Below are positions 59,238 through 64,000 of a DNA stretch of 64,000 nucleotides, piece by piece. Source of the DNA: Lactobacillus sp. CBA3606. GTDB lineage: Bacteria; Bacillota; Bacilli; Lactobacillales; Lactobacillaceae. Made by a program: the position numbers and the translations under genes. The stretch lies in assembly GCF_002970935.1 (NCBI RefSeq), contig NZ_CP027194.1:806001-870000 (forward strand). Reading direction: 5' to 3'. The notes under the pieces are model-generated. The model did not search any database. It saw only the letters and a list, made by a program, of their open reading frames with translations, and was not told the DNA's origin. Each line of letters begins with the position of its first letter. Within the stretch, counting starts at the first letter, position 1.

Positions 59238-59402
59238 TGTGTAAAATAATGCAGCAGTAAGTGGTAAGCTCGTCAACAGATTGGTGCCAGTAATGGTCGG
59301 TTAGTAACCTGCGGCTGCAATGGCGAAAACTGCAGTCTAATCTGAACGAATATCGAACTTACATCGGATTATTTTACTCCAACTAAAATTTATTGGAGGA
59401 TA
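59238..59402 (+). promoter_or_regulatory. Structured rpsD leader, likely S4 autoregulatory site
   Basis: About 170 bases separate the promoter from rpsD. They contain several GC-rich complementary segments (such as GCGGCTGCAATGGCGAAAACTGCAG) and end in TTGGAGGA. Firmicutes S4 binds its own mRNA leader to repress translation. I infer the same from position and length; the exact pseudoknot was not folded. Confidence 0.6.
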
Positions 59403-59408
59403 CAACAT

Positions 59409-60017
59409 ATGTCTCGTTATACAGGTCCAAGTTGGAAGATCTCCCGTCGTTTGGGAATGTCTCTTTCAGGTACTGGTAAAGAATTAGCTCGTCGTCCTTA
59501 TGCTCCTGGTGATCATGGTCAAGGTCGTCACCCAAAGCTTTCTGAATACGGTACGCAATTACGTGAAAAGCAAAAGTTACGGATGATGTACGGTTTAACT
59601 GAACGTCAATTCTCTAACTTATTCCTTAAAGCTGGTAAGATTCGCGAAGGTAAGCATGGGGTTAACTTCATGATCTTACTCGAACGTCGTTTAGACAACA
59701 TGGTTTATCGTTTAGGTTTGGCTACTACTCGTCGCCAAGCTCGTCAATTGGTAAACCATGGTCACATCACTGTTGATGGCAAACGTGTTGACATTCCTTC
59801 ATACGAAGTTAAAGTCGGCCAAGTTATCTCAGTTCGTGACAAGTCTAAGAAGTTAATCGTGATTACGGGTGCTGTTGAAGCCGTCGTTTCACGTCCTAAC
59901 TTTGTTTCATTCGATGCTGATAAGCTCGAAGGTTCATTGACTCGTTTACCAGAACGTGAAGAACTTGAAGCAGATATCGACGAATCACTTATCGTTGAAT
60001 ACTACAACAAACTTTAA
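59409..60017 (+). CDS. rpsD: 30S ribosomal protein S4
   Basis: The 202-residue primary 16S rRNA-binding protein begins [26 protein letters not shown], with an S4 domain at [30 protein letters not shown]. Codon use is strongly biased (mostly CGT for Arg), unlike its neighbours, as expected for high expression. As in many Firmicutes the gene is outside the main ribosomal clusters. Confidence 0.99.
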   Translation: MSRYTGPSWKISRRLGMSLSGTGKELARRPYAPGDHGQGRHPKLSEYGTQLREKQKLRMMYGLTERQFSNLFLKAGKIREGKHGVNFMILLERRLDNMVYRLGLATTRRQARQLVNHGHITVDGKRVDIPSYEVKVGQVISVRDKSKKLIVITGAVEAVVSRPNFVSFDADKLEGSLTRLPEREELEADIDESLIVEYYNKL

Positions 60018-60029
60018 TTTCCGGTCGTT

Positions 60030-60061
60030 AAAAACACGTCGCATTCGCGGCGTGTTTTTTT
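60030..60061. terminator. Terminator between rpsD and yktB
   Basis: The stem ACACGTCGC/GCGGCGTGT is followed by seven T on the plus strand. A-runs on the other side make it partly bidirectional for the convergent yktB. Confidence 0.9.
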
Positions 60062-60065
60062 GTGT

Positions 60066-60680
60066 CTAGGATTCTAAAGCCTGCCTGATGGCCACATAAA
60101 TGGGACTTAACGTCACCAGTGTCTGCTTTAGATACGCTAACTGGTCAGCGTTATTTTGCAATAATAGTGACGTTAGGCTTAAGCTACGCCCAATTAATAA
60201 TTCGCTATGCCGATACTGGTCAAACGTCGTAATCGCCTTAGTGATATTGGTCGGTGTGGCTGGTTCAGTCTGAGCAACCGTATGATTATTACTAATCACA
60301 TAATCAGCGGGTAACGGTGCCAACCAAGTCTGTAAGTCAGCTGACGTCACTTGTGCTTGCAGTGCCGCCTTCCCTTCATCCAACAAATCTAAATAAATGA
60401 AGAGCCGATCCGGCCATAGCCCCAGTTCGAAATGCGGTAACGCTTTATACCGCCGGCGCTCATCACTAAAGGCGACCCAAGTATCAACCGGTGGATTTTT
60501 ATAGCGGCGCAAATGTTGCGCGACGTGGGCATAAAACGGTCGCCCCGTTTGCGCCGTCAAGATTGGCATCAATTGAACGGCTAGGGCGTCAAACTTTGGA
60601 TCAATGACTGTTTTAATTAAGTGCATTCGCCCCGCTAAAGTTGGCTCATCAAAAATCTTGAAATCACTTGCTGTAAACAT
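60066..60680 (-). CDS. yktB: YktB family protein (DUF1054, UPF0637)
   Basis: The 204-residue protein begins MFTASDFKIFDEPTLAGRM and contains HVAQHLRRYKNPPVDTWVAFSDERRRYKALPHFELGLW, the core of the family. Structures of the family are known, but no function. It has no signal or membrane segments. Confidence 0.9.
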   Translation of the reverse strand: MFTASDFKIFDEPTLAGRMHLIKTVIDPKFDALAVQLMPILTAQTGRPFYAHVAQHLRRYKNPPVDTWVAFSDERRRYKALPHFELGLWPDRLFIYLDLLDEGKAALQAQVTSADLQTWLAPLPADYVISNNHTVAQTEPATPTNITKAITTFDQYRHSELLIGRSLSLTSLLLQNNADQLAYLKQTLVTLSPIYVAIRQALES

Positions 60681-60759
60681 GGTTATCCCCCTCTATCCAT
60701 CGCTTTTGCCTACAGAACATGCTACAATACTATGATAATCGGAGAAAGGATGTTTGACA

Positions 60760-61221
60760 ATGGCTGACACAGATAAGCAACCCGTTGATCGACTACAAAC
60801 CGCGATGCATGGGACCCCTGAACTGCATCCAGATCAACAACATAAATATTTAGGCACGTTTCGCGAGCGGGTTGAACTTGCCGTCACCGTCTACCAAATC
60901 AAGCGCCATCACTACGTTGATCAATTGAATCAAGCGTTTCAGGCGCACCCAGATTATCGCCTCTTAATTAATGGCAATCTTGACCAAGATATTCTGGGAC
61001 CTTATCTAAGGGCAGTTGCCCAGACGGACGTGCAATTCACCATCAAAACGGACGCTGTTTACCGGACTGAGGATACTAACTATGCCCTCGTCTTTGCCGC
61101 GCCGACCGCGATTAATCAACCCAACATTGATATTGACCAGTGTTACCAACCGGTCAATGACACCCCTAACAAGCCTACTAAATCAACTGGTTTGTTCGGA
61201 CACTTTAAAAAGTTACTCTAA
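60760..61221 (+). CDS. yueI: YueI family protein (DUF1694)
   Basis: The 153-residue cytoplasmic protein carries YLGTFRERVELAVTV and DYRLLINGNLDQDILGPYL, marks of the YueI family. Its function is unknown. I chose the ATG at 60760, nine bases after AAAGGA. It sits between yktB (divergent) and gshF (convergent). Confidence 0.9.
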   Translation: MADTDKQPVDRLQTAMHGTPELHPDQQHKYLGTFRERVELAVTVYQIKRHHYVDQLNQAFQAHPDYRLLINGNLDQDILGPYLRAVAQTDVQFTIKTDAVYRTEDTNYALVFAAPTAINQPNIDIDQCYQPVNDTPNKPTKSTGLFGHFKKLL

Positions 61222-61262
61222 AAAAAACAAGCTTGGGTTGCACCCAGGCTTGTTTTTTTATG
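61220..61262. terminator. Bidirectional terminator between yueI and gshF
   Basis: The arms AACAAGCTTGGGT and ACCCAGGCTTGTT pair with a G-T pair around TGC. T-runs lie on both sides. Confidence 0.92.
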
Positions 61263-61288
61263 GCATTAATTTGATTTTACCCCACCAT

Positions 61289-63538
61289 TTATGCAGGAAA
61301 CAATTGATCTAATAATTGGGTAGCGACCGGTTGTGCTGTCCCAAACATCGGGAAACAATGCGGATAAAGTAGCGGTGCCGCATGAATCCCCAAGTAAACA
61401 GCCATTTCTGGATGTTCCGGCGTTAATGCGGCATAGAGATTAGGAATCATAACATCAATTCCCGCCACCTGCAGCTTCAAAGCCGCCGCTAACGCTTCTA
61501 CCGCCTCAATATACGAATGATGCATATCTGCCGTAACATCTAAGCCATCGGCACCATTACCAAAGGTCGCATCTTCACGTAACAAGATTTGGGTGCCCCG
61601 ACCAACGACTTGATCTAAATCCAACTGATAAGATGCTAACCGATATCGTTCGACGGTCCCCAGCTTAAGCGTTGATTGGGGCGCTTTAAATGCCGGTCCC
61701 CGTAAGGCCCGGGCATTTTTTCGATCCAATAACGTTTGTACCGTTGCACGACCATCGCCAACAATATTGGCTGGAATCCGTTCAAGAATTGCCGTGACAC
61801 GGCCGCCAATCACCATGAACCGATAGCTTGACCCCACGATTAGTTCTTCGGCCATCACACTTTTAGTTTGTTCGAATAGTTGCTGGACCACTTGTTCAAA
61901 TAATTGCCGTTCGGGCATGATGCGAAAGGCAACCACGGCATGGGCTTGATCGGTCGCTTTCAAGACAATGCCGCCGCCACGCACATAGCGATCATAATCT
62001 TTAATCAACTGATTAGCCGTGTGATAAGTTTGCGAGGCCGGCACCGCAACGCCCTGCTCCGCCATAATTTGCTTAGCCGCAACTTTATGCGTTAAAACAG
62101 TCGTTAACGCTTGCGGATTCAAGTCGGTCCCACTCCCATTAACCACTAATTGCGCCCGTTCACCTTGGGTCAATCGTAAAATATCTGCCGTAGCTGATAC
62201 CACATCCACTTTAATGCCCCGCGCCAATGCGGGCTCGATTAATAGTTGACTCGATAAACTCAAATCCGTAAAACCAGGTAACTCAAATGGCGTCGTTTGC
62301 GTCGCAGTCTGATAAGTTTTGGCGCGTTCAAGTGCCCAAGCTAAAGCATCAGGCGCCATCGCAATTTGGGCACTCAATGTCTGCTTGGGGTCCGCAATGC
62401 GCGATTTTAACGCCGTTAACAGCGCGACATCACTGGCTGGTAACCCCTGCGCCGTAGCAAAATCCCGTAATGCATCCAAAACTTGCCGCGCCGGTTCAGC
62501 TTGAGCACTCGCCGTCGTCGGATTTTCAGACGTTACTTGCGTCATTAGTTGTGCTGCCTGCGTGTTAACCTGACCAACCATCGCAGTCGGTAAAGCCGGC
62601 ATCATCACAAAGTAATTGGCTAACAAGCGCATGAACGCCAACACTTGGGGATTAACCCCAGTTGCTTGGGTTGGGTCTAAATCCAGTCCTCTAAATTCTA
62701 AGTAGTACACCCCTTGCTGACCAAGCTCGGTTAACTGACCGTTGCTTCGTAGCCGAACCGGACCCGCAAAGTCACGCGCCGTCGCCAATGTGCCCTGCCG
62801 AACTGCTGCTTGAATCTTCGTCACATACCGGTCAATTGAGCTATAATCACCAGCAACCTGGTTGTGCCGATTGACCGGTGCCTGGACACTCGTTCGTTGC
62901 CGTTTCGACTGCGTGTCTGTCACCATTAAGGTCGGCGTGGCACCGAACAGATACTGAATCAGCCAGTCCATACGGACGAAACCTTGAGCGACCTTCAAAT
63001 AAATGGCATTCCGAAATTCAACATAACTGGCATACTGTTGATGGAATTTTTCAGTATATAAACGCATAAATAATTGTTCATTAAAACTTAAATTAACGTG
63101 AACCCCGGTCGTCATCAACTTCGTTATATCCCCGGTCTGTGCCTGTTTTTGACGGCGTTTGAAACCGGCCGCATCGGCATCGGCCAACGGAATCTGGGAC
63201 TGATCTGCCGGTAGAATCGGCGTACTAGATAATGGCCATAAATACTCATCTGCTGCCAACGCCCGGCGCGCCGTTGTATTCAACCCCGTCAAGTAAGCCA
63301 TTAATGGTTTAATGGCCGCAAACGCTGGCGTAGTTAACTTTAACTGGGTCTGGGCAAACCCATTGTGCAATTGCTGATTTTTCCGCTGATTGCCAAATGC
63401 CTTCGGATAAGGCTGGGGGCTTAATTCACCTTGCCCATTGACCCGGTGCATCGTAACTTCTAACCCTAAGTTCATCTGGTGTACCAGGGGAACTAATTGA
63501 TAGTGCTCAATCGCTTGCCCAACTGCATCTAATTTCAT
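61289..63538 (-). CDS. gshF: Bifunctional glutamate-cysteine ligase / glutathione synthetase
   Basis: The 749-residue fusion has a GshA-like N-terminal part (about 1-450; TTARRALAADEYLWPLSSTP, TTGVHVNLSF, YLKVAQGFVRMDW, LEFRGLDLDPTQATG) and an ATP-grasp C-terminal part (about 490-749; VKVAAKQIMAEQGV-like start, GGGIVLKATDQAHAV, RFMVIGGRVTAILERIPANIVGDGR). It makes glutathione in two steps without a separate gshB. The N-terminal GxExE-type motif reads GLEVTMHRV rather than GIEREGQR. A second ligase (gshA) is 7.5 kb away. Confidence 0.95.
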   Translation of the reverse strand: MKLDAVGQAIEHYQLVPLVHQMNLGLEVTMHRVNGQGELSPQPYPKAFGNQRKNQQLHNGFAQTQLKLTTPAFAAIKPLMAYLTGLNTTARRALAADEYLWPLSSTPILPADQSQIPLADADAAGFKRRQKQAQTGDITKLMTTGVHVNLSFNEQLFMRLYTEKFHQQYASYVEFRNAIYLKVAQGFVRMDWLIQYLFGATPTLMVTDTQSKRQRTSVQAPVNRHNQVAGDYSSIDRYVTKIQAAVRQGTLATARDFAGPVRLRSNGQLTELGQQGVYYLEFRGLDLDPTQATGVNPQVLAFMRLLANYFVMMPALPTAMVGQVNTQAAQLMTQVTSENPTTASAQAEPARQVLDALRDFATAQGLPASDVALLTALKSRIADPKQTLSAQIAMAPDALAWALERAKTYQTATQTTPFELPGFTDLSLSSQLLIEPALARGIKVDVVSATADILRLTQGERAQLVVNGSGTDLNPQALTTVLTHKVAAKQIMAEQGVAVPASQTYHTANQLIKDYDRYVRGGGIVLKATDQAHAVVAFRIMPERQLFEQVVQQLFEQTKSVMAEELIVGSSYRFMVIGGRVTAILERIPANIVGDGRATVQTLLDRKNARALRGPAFKAPQSTLKLGTVERYRLASYQLDLDQVVGRGTQILLREDATFGNGADGLDVTADMHHSYIEAVEALAAALKLQVAGIDVMIPNLYAALTPEHPEMAVYLGIHAAPLLYPHCFPMFGTAQPVATQLLDQLFPA

Positions 63539-63672
63539 TTTATCAATCCTTATCTATTTTATAATTTTATTGCTGGTAACTGGCCCTAACGTTAAACCGA
63601 ATCTTTCAGGGTATCTCCCCTTAAATGTTATAATAATTGGGACTAGTTTTGCAAGAACAAGGAGGAGAACGG

Positions 63673-64000
63673 ATGCAACAACCATTAGCTTATCGGATGC
63701 GACCCCAAACTATTGAAGAAGTCGTTGGTCAACGCCAACTGGTTGGTCCCGGTAAGATTATCGCCCGCATGGTCACGGCCAAACGCCTCTCATCAATGAT
63801 TCTATACGGTCCGCCCGGTACTGGCAAGACCAGTATTGCGAGTGCCATCGCTGGCTCAACCAAATATGCGTTCCGCATGCTGAACGCCGCAACCGATAGC
63901 AAGAAACAATTACAAATTGTTGCCGAAGAAGCTAAGATGAGTGGGACCGTCATTTTATTACTGGATGAAATCCATCGGCTTGATAAAACCAAACAAGATT
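63673..64000 (+). CDS. rarA: Replication-associated recombination ATPase RarA/MgsA (N-terminal part)
   Basis: The first 109 codons are present. They begin MQQPLAYRMRPQTIEEVVGQRQLVGPG and carry Walker A GPPGTGKTS and Walker B LLLDEIHRL, typical of the RarA clamp-loader-like family that acts at stalled forks. The ATG follows AAGGAGGAGAACGG. A TATAAT is visible about 40 bases upstream. The gene runs off the window. Confidence 0.95.
   Translation, partial: MQQPLAYRMRPQTIEEVVGQRQLVGPGKIIARMVTAKRLSSMILYGPPGTGKTSIASAIAGSTKYAFRMLNAATDSKKQLQIVAEEAKMSGTVILLLDEIHRLDKTKQD

Overview
This 64 kb window is chromosomal DNA from a member of the Lactobacillaceae. The support is T-box leaders in front of aminoacyl-tRNA synthetase genes, Bacillus-type LexA boxes, a KxYKxGKxW surface protein, a fused glutathione synthetase, and a gene order (pgsA-cinA-recA-rny-ymdB-mutS-mutL, mreBCD-minCD, queA-tgt-yajC) that I associate with lactobacilli. 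The order looks closest to the Lactiplantibacillus plantarum group, but the species cannot be fixed without a search. Most genes lie on the minus strand. I saw no rRNA, tRNA, CRISPR array, prophage, transposase or attachment site.

Layout, low to high coordinates. 1-9.6 kb: ruvX (cut by the edge), ireB and alaS with its Ala T-box, then a UvrA paralogue, the cshB helicase, nrnA and dinB behind a LexA-box promoter. 9.7-15.4 kb: one very large cell-surface gene with a serine/threonine stalk, BspA-type leucine-rich repeats and alternating Ig-like modules; it is the only clearly accessory-looking gene here. 15.6-20 kb: yajC, tgt, queA, ruvB, ruvA. 20.2-23.8 kb: an unrecognised plus-strand gene converging on a YfhO-type membrane protein. 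24-34.7 kb: mutL, mutS, ymdB, rny, recA, cinA, pgsA. 34.7-38.3 kb: a RodZ-like protein and the ymfH/ymfF peptidase-like pair. 38.5-39.8 kb: an aspartate kinase on plus.

39.9-42.6 kb: an amino-acid ABC importer controlled by an unusual tandem T-box. It has one stem I with a His (CAC) specifier but two antiterminator/terminator units. Its substrate-binding protein gene is frameshifted by a 7-bp tandem duplication. 42.5-48.7 kb: minD, minC, mreD, mreC, mreB, radC, folC. 48.8-52.4 kb: valS with a Val T-box, then tpx. 52.5-58.6 kb: a stand-alone glutamate-cysteine ligase, a 500-bp gene-free stretch with an 80-bp direct repeat and a very long hairpin, thiI, a cysteine desulfurase and ezrA. 58.7-64 kb: a GAF-type methionine sulfoxide reductase, rpsD, yktB, yueI, the bifunctional gshF and the start of rarA.

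The content is mainly genome maintenance (recA, ruvAB, ruvX, mutSL, dinB, UvrA paralogue, rarA), cell shape and division (mreBCD, minCD, ezrA, RodZ), tRNA charging and modification (alaS, valS, tgt, queA, thiI plus desulfurase) and thiol redox (tpx, two glutamate-cysteine ligases, methionine sulfoxide reductase). LexA-like boxes before recA, dinB and ruvAB suggest a local SOS group. The observations most worth a second look are the tandem His T-box, the duplication-broken binding protein, the structured repeat after thiI, and the surface protein that has an anchor-like tail but no visible LPxTG motif.
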